Of a stretch of DNA of 5,056 nt, positions 1 to 4,015 are shown piece by piece. The position numbers and the translations under genes are program-made. The notes beneath the pieces are model-generated. The model did not search any database and was not told the origin of the DNA. It saw nothing but the letters and a program-made list of their open reading frames with translations. Within the stretch, counting starts at the first letter, position 1; the number at the start of each line of letters is the position of its first letter. The stretch is from Gammaproteobacteria bacterium (lineage in GTDB: Bacteria; Pseudomonadota; Gammaproteobacteria; Pseudomonadales; UBA3067), in contig NVVB01000052.1 in the NCBI GenBank assembly GCA_002402085.1, forward strand, positions 4,392-9,447, written 5' to 3'.

Positions 1-443
1 CGCTTGTCGACGTAATGGGCATAACTAGACCAGGGATACTCTTCTAAATTAGAAACTAATTTCGCTTCCTGTGGATTCCTATGGATATAGCGAGACAACT
101 GTAATTGATAGCTGTCTTCTTCGACGCAAATCGCCTTATAACGTCCTCGAAACAAAGGGCCATCGGTCTTCTTGAGTCGATTGTGGCGTTGCGTGTACAC
201 ACCATTGATGTGCCGCATGACCCGGCCTAAATTGGCGTCCGGTGTCTTGAGTAATAGATGATAATGATTCCCCATTAAGCAGTAGCACAAAATCTCAACG
301 CCAAATCGCTGATGAGCTTCGGCTAATGTGCTTAAGAATAATTCATAATAGGCTGGGCCATGAAAGATATTCTGGCGCGCTCTACCCCGATTCATTACGT
401 GGTAATAAGCGTTTTCGTATTCGATTCTGAGAGGTCTAGGCAT
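1..443 (-). CDS. Y1 (IS200-like / REP-associated) transposase, C-terminus beyond window
   Basis: The reverse strand encodes 147 residues beginning MPRPLRIEYENAYYHVMNRG, open to the window edge. It is an HUH single-strand transposase of the Y1_Tnp family, closest in style to REP-associated transposases (RAYT/TnpA-REP). Visible hallmarks are the N-terminal RPLRIEY block, the metal-binding HYH at residues 60-62 within CYCLMGNHYHLLL, the GPLFRGRYKA block at about 95-104, and YIHRNP at 119-124, whose Tyr119 is the expected nucleophile. Family members nick and join single-stranded DNA at hairpin ends. The ATG at 443-441 fits the usual family N-terminus, although no clear Shine-Dalgarno precedes it. 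It lies eight bases after the terminal core of the preceding cassette. Family assignment is firm; whether it is active cannot be judged because the C-terminal part is missing. Confidence 0.93.
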   Translation of the reverse strand, partial: MPRPLRIEYENAYYHVMNRGRARQNIFHGPAYYELFLSTLAEAHQRFGVEILCYCLMGNHYHLLLKTPDANLGRVMRHINGVYTQRHNRLKKTDGPLFRGRYKAICVEEDSYQLQLSRYIHRNPQEAKLVSNLEEYPWSSYAHYVDK

Positions 444-451
444 GGGGGAAG

Positions 452-458
452 GTTATAA
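452..458 (-). other. candidate cassette terminal core (R''-like) without visible attC arm
   Basis: The minus strand reads TTATAAC across the stop codon of the secreted-protein gene, the position and form of an attC R'' core. The other cassettes here also end with TAAC on or just after the stop codon. No inverted partner or hairpin arms follow; the transposase start codon comes eight bases later. It also differs at two positions from ACATAAC, the complement of this cassette's own start core. It may be a half-site left after insertion or deletion, or chance. Confidence 0.3.
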
Positions 459-980
459 GGGATCCGCGAAAGTGTCAATATGATACTTGACCCCTAATGA
501 AACCCAGAACGACTCCATGACTTCTTCTAGCGAGTTATCAGACTTAGCAGGCAGCTCTAATAGTTTTGGCTTGAATACAGTAAATGCCTTGGCTTCATAT
601 TTATGCCGATATGGGATGGCAATAATATATTTATTTTGATTAACATAATTTAGAAACTCTATGAATATCGCATCATACTTTCCATCATCTAGCGGGATAT
701 AGCCATCATAAGCAAGTACAGCGACAACTGCTTCATTTTCATTTCCTTTTAGTGACTCTCTACCGAAGTTTACTGCATCCTCTAAGCTTTCTTGGGTTAA
801 GCGCACTAAATTATTTTTCTCATCCTTACCTCGAAAAGCGTATATAGGAATCAGTGTTTCACCGTCAACAATTGAATAGAAAGCATGTGCCGATAAAAAC
901 CCGGCCATAAATGCAGACTCTTTTTCCTGATCTTTCTTTATTCCTTCGCCAAAACATAGTGAAGAAACGAAGATGATCAT
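453..980 (-). CDS. secreted hypothetical protein of cassette; probable true start at 998 reads ATC
   Basis: From the first canonical start (ATG 980-978) this gene gives 175 residues. I do not recognise a named family, although blocks such as AVVAVLAYDGYIPLDDGKYDA (about residues 85-105), IIAIPYRHK and FTVFKPKLL look like a conserved soluble domain. Reading in frame upstream to 998 adds six codons, giving x-KYLALMIIFVSSLCFG, a standard signal peptide (Lys then a hydrophobic core), where x is ATC instead of ATG. AGGAG at 1009-1005 sits six bases before that ATC but 24 bases before the ATG, and a TAG closes the frame just upstream. Export to the periplasm is therefore inferred. The Cys near the end of the hydrophobic core is not in a good lipobox. 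The gene is the last of the array and is followed by a transposase. Confidence 0.82.
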   Translation of the reverse strand: MIIFVSSLCFGEGIKKDQEKESAFMAGFLSAHAFYSIVDGETLIPIYAFRGKDEKNNLVRLTQESLEDAVNFGRESLKGNENEAVVAVLAYDGYIPLDDGKYDAIFIEFLNYVNQNKYIIAIPYRHKYEAKAFTVFKPKLLELPAKSDNSLEEVMESFWVSLGVKYHIDTFADPL

Positions 981-1004
981 TAAAGCTAGATACTTGATAC
1001 TACT

Positions 1005-1009
1005 CTCCT
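1005..1009 (-). promoter_or_regulatory. ribosome binding site that points to a non-ATG start
   Basis: AGGAG on the minus strand lies just after the cassette core GTTATGT and six bases before codon ATC (998-996). The nearest ATG (980) is too far away for this site. The 78-aa cassette gene has the same plan, core then AGGAG then start, but there the start is a normal ATG. Confidence 0.7.
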
Positions 1010-1012
1010 AAA

Positions 1013-1066
1013 ACATAACGTCGTGAACTGGAGTGCGCCAGCATCTCTAGCCTTACCTTGTTAAGG
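1013..1066 (-). other. attC recombination site (short, weaker)
   Basis: The site spans 54 bp between the end of the 100-aa gene and the start of the secreted-protein cassette. The minus strand begins CCTTAAC (R'', overlapping the stop codon) and ends GTTATGT (R'). Folding pairs GTAAGGCTAGAGATGC on the left with the complement of GTGAACTGGAGTGC read from the right, with several mismatches and one extra base, leaving a small CTGG/CCAG inner hairpin. R'' CCTTAAC is the exact complement of GTTAAGG, the core at the start of the same cassette, which supports the call. It is at the short end of attC sizes. Confidence 0.6.
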
Positions 1067-1363
1067 TATGTTTGTGGCATCCATCTCTAACATAGATAAC
1101 ATGCCGCCCAAATTCTTTGATGTTAACGTCTCTTTTAAACCTTCGCGTTCAAAAATTATGAACTCACCACTACTTTTACACAGCAGAAAATTGCCATCCA
1201 AATCAACTCCAACAATTGAGGCAGCTTTGCCTTTCCACCACGGAGCGGACAAATGTCTCCATTCTTCCTTCCGAAGAAGAATCGCCAGACGAATCTCCCT
1301 ATCCTCAACTCTAATAAGGCGATTCATCCCTAAATTTTCAATTGCTTTAGATAGCTGATCCAT
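1061..1363 (-). CDS. cassette-encoded hypothetical protein, 100 aa, possibly SUKH-like
   Basis: Soluble protein of 100 residues from ATG 1363-1361. This start is preferred over the in-frame GTG two codons upstream because AAGG, part of the cassette core GTTAAGG, is then five bases away. No signal peptide or membrane segment is visible. The central part (SAPWWKGKAASIVGVDLDG, followed by NFLLCKSSGEFIIFERE) resembles the ending of short SMI1/KNR4 (SUKH)-type proteins, many of which are immunity proteins to contact-dependent or type VI toxins. That is a resemblance from memory, not an assignment. The gene starts 12 bases into its cassette, is headed by repeat copy 1, and ends inside an attC site. 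Confidence 0.85.
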   Translation of the reverse strand: MDQLSKAIENLGMNRLIRVEDREIRLAILLRKEEWRHLSAPWWKGKAASIVGVDLDGNFLLCKSSGEFIIFEREGLKETLTSKNLGGMLSMLEMDATNIP

Positions 1364-1391
1364 TGGCACCTTAACAGTTTATTCTAATGCC

Positions 1392-1415
1392 CGCGCTCCT
1401 TTTGCCCGGAGCGCG
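1392..1415 (+). terminator. GC-rich hairpin near the core-side end of repeat copy 1
   Basis: Arms CGCGCTCC (1392-1399) and GGAGCGCG (1408-1415) pair perfectly around an 8-base loop. On the plus strand the arm is followed by TTGTTTC, a weak U-rich tail; on the minus strand no T tract follows. In copy 2 two substitutions in one arm reduce the stem to five outer pairs, so strict function is not supported. It may instead be part of a recombination-site fold. Confidence 0.4.
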
Positions 1416-1502
1416 TTGTTTCACTTTCGTCATTTTAAACATATTTTTTATAAGTTCATACTATCAATCACCTACATTGAACATCTAAACACCGCCTTAC
1501 CC

Positions 1503-1528
1503 AGAAAGAGCGCAACTGCGCTCTTTCT
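1503..1528. terminator. perfect 11-bp hairpin, repeat copy 1 (bidirectional terminator-like)
   Basis: AGAAAGAGCGC and GCGCTCTTTCT pair without mismatch around the loop AACT. An A-rich 5' arm and a U-rich 3' arm give a terminator-like shape on both strands. All 26 bases are identical in copy 2 (3767-3792), although the flanking bases vary. Confidence 0.6.
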
Positions 1529-1625
1529 CCGCTCATAGAACACTTTGCCTAGTTAGCCCAAGACTACGTTAAAGCGAATTAAATTCAAGTACTTATCTCC
1601 AGCTTTTCAGATCATTCAATTCAGG

Positions 1626-1647
1626 AAAGAGAGCGATCGCGCTCTTT
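1626..1647. terminator. second AAAGAG hairpin, repeat copy 1
   Basis: AAAGAG and CTCTTT pair, continue across one A/G mismatch into GC/GC pairs, and enclose the loop GATC. It carries the same motif as the hairpin about 100 bases away. In copy 2 (3889-3910) the stem is unchanged and only the loop differs (AGTC). Confidence 0.5.
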
Positions 1648-1680
1648 ACTGGATTAGAACAAGTTGCAATTTTTAAAACG

Positions 1681-1753
1681 TCCAATCTACTGCCTATAGA
1701 TACAGTGTCAAATAATGGGAGATCCACTTTAAATTGAAAGTAGAATGCCACCA
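1681..1753. other. gene-free junction between cassette fragment and repeat copy 1
   Basis: No coding frame is visible. Reading on the minus strand there is a consensus TTGACA, with TAGATT 16 bases downstream as a poor -10, just before repeat copy 1 begins. It could be a chance match or a promoter reading into the repeat. No attC arms or core matching the start core of the 25-codon fragment are present. Confidence 0.3.
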
Positions 1754-1831
1754 CTAAATGGCTGCCTTCCTGTATTCCCCATGCTCGATCCTTATCTCTG
1801 CACGCTCGATTGTAATTTCACTTGATCTCAT
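1754..1831 (-). pseudogene. 25-codon cassette gene start, probably a truncated gene
   Basis: The minus strand reads core GTTAACC, six bases, then ATG and 25 codons (MRSSEITIERAEIR... ending EYRKAAI) to a TAG. The distance from core to ATG matches the other cassettes, so a cassette start is likely. The peptide is charged and helix-forming, ends abruptly, and lacks a terminal GGTTAAC core and attC. It looks like the 5' end of a longer gene whose remainder was lost. A genuine 25-aa product cannot be excluded. Confidence 0.4.
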
Positions 1832-1837
1832 AGTAGT

Positions 1838-1941
1838 GGTTAACCCCAGGCACAAACGCCGGAGGTTAATAGCGACATTTTTGCAGGCTTGGTAAAAAAG
1901 TGAGATTAAATGCAGGTCGGTTTTTCTGCGACTGGTTATGT
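1838..1941 (-). other. attC-like site after the three-helix membrane protein gene
   Basis: The minus strand begins ACATAAC (R'', overlapping the TAA stop) and ends GTTAACC (R'), 104 bp apart. Aligning one end with the complement of the other gives shared blocks AAC, CAG, GCA, AAA and CCG, with a two-base bulge and mismatches. The core positions relative to the genes on both sides are right, but the arms pair less well than in the two sites at 2689-2772 and 3063-3150. Confidence 0.45.
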
Positions 1942-2214
1942 AGATCCATGCATAAGCCTAAACTGCACTAATAAGACCCAGACAAGAAATGGTGTTAATG
2001 CCCAAAACACTACAGCCTCACTAAGTTTAACATTCCCTTTTAAATAAGGATTCATCACACAAAAGTTGGCGGTAAAGAAGCATATGGATAAAAATAGGTT
2101 TATAAGCAATGACTCTTTGCCAGTTGAATCTTCGTAAAATACGTTAGCAATTACAATAAAAGGAAATACCCAACTGGGGATATAAATTTTCCAGTGCTCT
2201 TTAAATCCTTCCAT
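1936..2214 (-). CDS. small integral membrane protein of cassette (three predicted helices)
   Basis: 92 residues from ATG 2214-2212 (MEGFKEHWKIYIPSW...). Hydrophobic segments lie at about 12-25 (VFPFIVIANVF), 36-54 (LLINLFLSICFFTANF) and 66-85 (AVVFWALTPFLVWVLLV), so it is predicted to sit in the inner membrane. No family is recognised. The frame stays open upstream to a GTG at 2265, but the first codons of that longer frame lie in group II intron domain VI, so they are not accepted as native. There is no clear Shine-Dalgarno before 2214. The normal cassette start (core plus ribosome site) is missing and was probably replaced by the intron remnant, so expression may be lost or altered. An attC-like site follows at the stop codon. 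Confidence 0.7.
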   Translation of the reverse strand: MEGFKEHWKIYIPSWVFPFIVIANVFYEDSTGKESLLINLFLSICFFTANFCVMNPYLKGNVKLSEAVVFWALTPFLVWVLLVQFRLMHGST

Positions 2215-2234
2215 ATCTATCAAGTCGCAGTCAT

Positions 2235-2300
2235 GGTAGAACGGCCAGTTGCCGGCCGCTCCCACACAGATCCGGACGTGCGAAACTACGCATCCGGTTC
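2235..2300 (-). mobile_element. group II intron 3'-end remnant (domains V and VI)
   Basis: On the minus strand, 2300-2269 has the form of domain V: GAACCGGATGCG, a short loop, then CGCACGTCCGGATC, with the usual asymmetric ACG bulge side. The widely conserved GAGCCG start is GAACCG here, which changes the middle base of the catalytic triad. Next comes CTGTGTGGGA, then domain VI (2259-2241): arms GCGGCCGG and CTGGCCGT pair with two G-U wobbles around a CAA loop. The remnant ends in TTCTACC, like many bacterial group II intron 3' ends. No maturase frame or 5' half is present. About 30 bases further upstream (to about 2330) may belong to domain IV. Confidence 0.75.
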
Positions 2301-2396
2301 TTCAATTATATCTTTGCTCATGTAATTCACGAACCCTCAATACCAATCAACCGTCACATGGTACTTTGAAACACAAAACAAAACACAAAAGAACAA
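2301..2396. other. unassigned spacer between intron remnant and REP-like hairpin
   Basis: No coding frame or RNA gene is recognised. The part nearest domain V may be the tail of intron domain IV. Plus-strand 2370-2396 is a low-complexity A/C-rich run with repeated ACACAAAA-type words. Confidence 0.35.
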
Positions 2397-2439
2397 CCAC
2401 TTTAATTCGTGAAAGGGATTCAAAATTAAGTGGGTGTCC
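2397..2439. repeat. REP-like palindromic element
   Basis: Plus-strand arms CCACTTTAATT (2397-2407) and AATTAAGTGG (2424-2433) pair with one extra base around a 16-base loop, followed by GTGTCC. The motif AATTAAGTGGGTGTCC is one I associate from memory with dispersed palindromes near Y1/RAYT transposase genes; one such transposase lies at 1-443. The element starts immediately after the stop codon of the 78-aa cassette gene, where the attC should be. Confidence 0.5.
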
Positions 2440-2676
2440 TCAGGAATTTACCAGACCGTAGAATGTTTCTTTGAGTGTATTCAGTGCCAATCGCAGTGGC
2501 TCTATATGAAGAAACCTTTCTGGGCATGGCTCAGTTTCAGAAACATAGATATCTATAGAGTCGAGGCCGGCTTCCTCACAGGCTTGACCAAGATGCGGGT
2601 GCACAAAGGAAAGCGCACTCACTGAGTGATGAGCCGTGCTTTGTACAACACTTTTTAGTCGCTTATGAGATGCCAT
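2440..2676 (-). CDS. cassette-encoded hypothetical protein, 78 aa, possibly 3'-truncated
   Basis: Starts at ATG 2676-2674 with AGGAG four bases upstream, directly after core GTTCTGT, which is a classic cassette start. The product (MASHKRLKSVVQSTAHHSVS...) is soluble, with a basic N-terminus and a His-rich stretch (STAHHSVSALSFVHPHLGQA). No family is recognised and no membrane segment is visible. It ends ...ETFYGLVNS, and the stop abuts a REP-like palindrome instead of an attC. A matching terminal core (ACAGAAC) is absent, so the last codons may derive from inserted DNA and the native protein may be longer. The plus-strand frames overlapping it are shadows. Confidence 0.75.
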   Translation of the reverse strand: MASHKRLKSVVQSTAHHSVSALSFVHPHLGQACEEAGLDSIDIYVSETEPCPERFLHIEPLRLALNTLKETFYGLVNS

Positions 2677-2680
2677 GATT

Positions 2681-2685
2681 CTCCT
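2681..2685 (-). promoter_or_regulatory. ribosome binding site of the 78-aa cassette gene
   Basis: AGGAG four bases before ATG 2676, directly following the cassette core. It fixes this start and shows the core-RBS-start layout used in the array. Confidence 0.75.
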
Positions 2686-2688
2686 GAC

Positions 2689-2772
2689 ACAGAACGCCCG
2701 CAGCTGCGGCAGCCGCGAGCTTTTAGGAGCGAAGCGACGTCCCGGCTGTCCGACAGACTGCGCTTGTTAACT
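2689..2772 (-). other. attC recombination site
   Basis: The minus strand starts AGTTAAC (R'', overlapping the stop of the upstream gene) and ends GTTCTGT (R'), 84 bp. Left arm AACAAGCGCAGTCTGTCGG aligns with the complement of the right arm, AACGCCCGCAG then CTGCGGCAGCCG. This gives paired GCGCAG and CTG.CGG blocks with one extra base on the left arm, the extrahelical base typical of attC. The middle contains CGTCGCTTCGCTCC. R'' is the exact complement of GTTAACT, the core at the start of the same cassette. Confidence 0.85.
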
Positions 2773-3039
2773 GTGGGCTTCGATAAGACCATGAATCCAT
2801 GCCTTTAATTTGGGGATTACTTCTTCTATGTTTGCTTCACAGTCCTCGTCTTCGAAGTAGCCCTCTGTTTCGATATTGTACTGCCAATCTCTAGCTTCAG
2901 TAATTACTGTATACGGTACGGCCTCCAAAGACTCGATGGCATCTATAAAGCGCCGAGCAAAACCGTCTCGATCTTTTCGACTAGAATCGTATGCTTCGAT
3001 GTCTTTCAGCAGTCTTTCCAGAATTGATATGTTCGACAT
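2767..3039 (-). CDS. small acidic cassette protein, 90 aa, unknown function
   Basis: I choose ATG 3039-3037 (MSNISILERLLKDIEAYDSS...). The frame extends to a GTG at 3081, but those extra codons run through the attC core GTTAACT, so they are outside the cassette. A weak GAGA lies about six bases upstream of the ATG. The product is acidic, predicted mostly helical, with a cluster EGYFEDEDCEANIEEVIP in the second half and no signal or membrane segment. It resembles small immunity-type proteins in size and charge only; no family is recognised. It is bounded on both sides by good attC sites, so this is the cleanest complete cassette in the window. Confidence 0.85.
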   Translation of the reverse strand: MSNISILERLLKDIEAYDSSRKDRDGFARRFIDAIESLEAVPYTVITEARDWQYNIETEGYFEDEDCEANIEEVIPKLKAWIHGLIEAHS

Positions 3040-3062
3040 GTAATTCTCGATGCTTCCGTGAC

Positions 3063-3150
3063 AGTTAACGTCGCCAATCACTGGGAAATTTAGCCGTAGC
3101 GACGAAGGAGCGTAGGTTAAATTTTTCCATGTGAATTGGCCTTGTTAGGC
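3063..3150 (-). other. attC recombination site (best in window)
   Basis: 88 bp. The minus strand starts GCCTAAC (R'') and ends GTTAACT (R'). The left arm AACAAGGCCAATTCACATGG and the complement of the right arm, AACGTCGCCAATCACTGGG, share GCCAA-TCAC and GGxAAATTTAxCC, with single unpaired bases on the left arm. The apex contains ACGCTCCTTCGTCGCTACGG. R'' exactly complements GTTAGGC, the core at the start of the upstream cassette. Confidence 0.92.
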
Positions 3151-3153
3151 TAA

Positions 3154-3612
3154 CTATTTATTAAACTCATTTTTACTAAACCAATGATATCTTTTATTTG
3201 TACCAACGAGAACATCACCACTTTCATATATTTGGATCTCTAACCTTGCATTATCGTTAATAGTGAAAGTTTTTACAAATAGAGGAGACTTATTTAAATT
3301 TTCCTTAAATAATTTCGAGTTTTGCTTTTCAAAAAAACTTAGATTTCCAGATTCAAGCTCTTTAGATAACGCCTCTGGAATCTTAATTGGGGAATAGTAA
3401 TCAACTAAATCAATGGCCCATTTTTTTAAATTATCATCTACTTTTTGTTTCTCAGAAGCACTTAATATGGTTATCGCCATTTGGATATATTCTTTTTGAA
3501 GATTTCTATCTGCTATGTTTTTTTGCACTTCCCAGCCAAAAAAGCCAATAACCAAAGGAATAGCTACAAGTGAAAATATTTTTGAAACTTTCTCAATTGA
3601 TTCAATATTCAT
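3154..3612 (-). CDS. membrane-anchored cassette protein, 152 aa
   Basis: ATG 3612-3610 follows core GTTAGGC by about 20 bases, with AGGG about ten bases upstream. The N-terminus (MNIESIEKVSKIFSLVAIPLVIGFFGWEVQ) has one clear membrane helix at about residues 11-27. After it comes a helical KNIADRNLQKEYIQMAITIL region and a soluble tail rich in Lys and Asn that ends in probable beta strands. The topology suggests a single inner-membrane anchor with a cytoplasmic domain. Similar anchors followed by KEYxxxAxxIL...WAxDL occur in uncharacterised cassette and phage proteins as I recall them; no function follows from that. The gene is clearly AT-richer than the DUF1348 operon upstream, consistent with separate acquisition. 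Repeat copy 2 precedes it and an attC follows three bases after the stop. Confidence 0.88.
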   Translation of the reverse strand: MNIESIEKVSKIFSLVAIPLVIGFFGWEVQKNIADRNLQKEYIQMAITILSASEKQKVDDNLKKWAIDLVDYYSPIKIPEALSKELESGNLSFFEKQNSKLFKENLNKSPLFVKTFTINDNARLEIQIYESGDVLVGTNKRYHWFSKNEFNK

Positions 3613-3766
3613 AACGTCATGACCCTATGCTTGCCTAACAGTTTATTCTAATGCCCGCGCTCCTTTTGCCCGACGCGCGTTGTTTCACTTTCGTCAGTTT
3701 AAACATATTTTTTATAAGTTCATACAATCAATCAACTACATTGAACATCTAAACGTCACCTGACCC

Positions 3767-3792
3767 AGAAAGAGCGCAACTGCGCTCTTTCT
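3767..3792. terminator. perfect 11-bp hairpin, repeat copy 2
   Basis: Same 26 bases as 1503-1528: arms AGAAAGAGCGC and GCGCTCTTTCT, loop AACT. It could end transcription arriving from the glutaredoxin operon before the cassettes, since it lies downstream of that operon. Confidence 0.6.
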
Positions 3793-3888
3793 CCGCTCAT
3801 AGAACACTTTGCCTAGTAAGCCCTAGACTCCATTAAAGCCCGTTAATTCATGTACTTATCTCTAACTTTCACAACCATTCAATTCAGG

Positions 3889-3910
3889 AAAGAGAGCAGT
3901 CGCGCTCTTT
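3889..3910. terminator. second AAAGAG hairpin, repeat copy 2
   Basis: Stem identical to 1626-1647, loop AGTC instead of GATC. It is the first terminator-like structure met by transcription leaving the glutaredoxin gene (98 bases after its stop codon). Confidence 0.5.
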
Positions 3911-4001
3911 ACTGGATTAGAACAAGTTGCAATTTTAAAAACGCCTGATCTGTGCACCCCAGTCAATAAACCTCACCCAACACTCCCCCATCAACATAAC
4001 G

Positions 4002-4015
4002 GTCGATTCATCGAC
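4002..4015. other. 14-bp palindrome over the glutaredoxin stop codon
   Basis: GTCGAT and ATCGAC arms separated by two bases. There is no U tract on either side, so an intrinsic terminator is not supported. The minus strand continues into GTTATGT (4000-3994), which resembles a cassette core, making this a possible array boundary. Confidence 0.35.

Larger units (their letters stand above)
1372..1680. repeat. long non-coding direct repeat, copy 1
   Basis: About 309 bp, matching 3636-3943 in the same orientation with roughly 28 differences by eye (about 90% identity). No credible reading frame runs through it on either strand. Its low-coordinate edge falls exactly on a cassette core (minus strand ...AAACT then GTTAAGG). 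Its high-coordinate edge falls at minus-strand CGTTTTA, also GTT-like. It contains a GC-rich hairpin (1392-1415), a perfect 11-bp hairpin (1503-1528) and a second hairpin with the same motif (1626-1647). It could be a non-coding gene cassette, a shared 5' regulatory block, or a small non-autonomous element; the sequence does not decide. It stands directly before the 100-aa cassette gene. Confidence 0.9.
3636..3943. repeat. long non-coding direct repeat, copy 2
   Basis: About 308 bp, direct-repeat partner of 1372-1680. The identity begins exactly at TAACA, the complement of the core opening the membrane-anchored protein cassette (GTTAGGC), whereas copy 1 abuts a different core (GTTAAGG). Sequence beyond both edges is unrelated between copies. 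Differences are concentrated in the middle and in hairpin loops. It lies between the chromosomal glutaredoxin gene and the first cassette gene. Confidence 0.9.

Noticed and set aside
1068..1358. Plus-strand open frame of 96 codons
   Set aside because: It lies antisense to the 100-aa cassette gene, has no ribosome site, and its codons are the complement of a better-supported gene with proper cassette context.
1840..1941. Tandem direct repeats (GTCGC and TGCAGG words) as an element
   Set aside because: The words are too short and irregular; the complementary end arms fit an attC-like site better.
2215..2265. N-terminal extension of the three-helix membrane protein to GTG 2265
   Set aside because: These codons lie largely in group II intron domain VI and would be chance coding; the peptide is unlike the rest of the protein.
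2249..2625. Two plus-strand open frames (2249-2461, 2434-2625)
   Set aside because: They run through the intron domains, the REP-like hairpin and antisense to the 78-aa gene; low-complexity composition and no ribosome site.
3040..3081. N-terminal extension of the 90-aa cassette protein to GTG 3081
   Set aside because: It crosses the attC core, so it lies outside the cassette; ATG 3039 is the natural start.
1372..3943. CRISPR array
   Set aside because: Only two long copies 2 kb apart plus paired hairpins; no short regular repeats with unique spacers.
3994..4015. A further attC or attI site at the glutaredoxin stop
   Set aside because: A GTTATGT core and a palindrome are present, but no second core or paired outer arms could be found.
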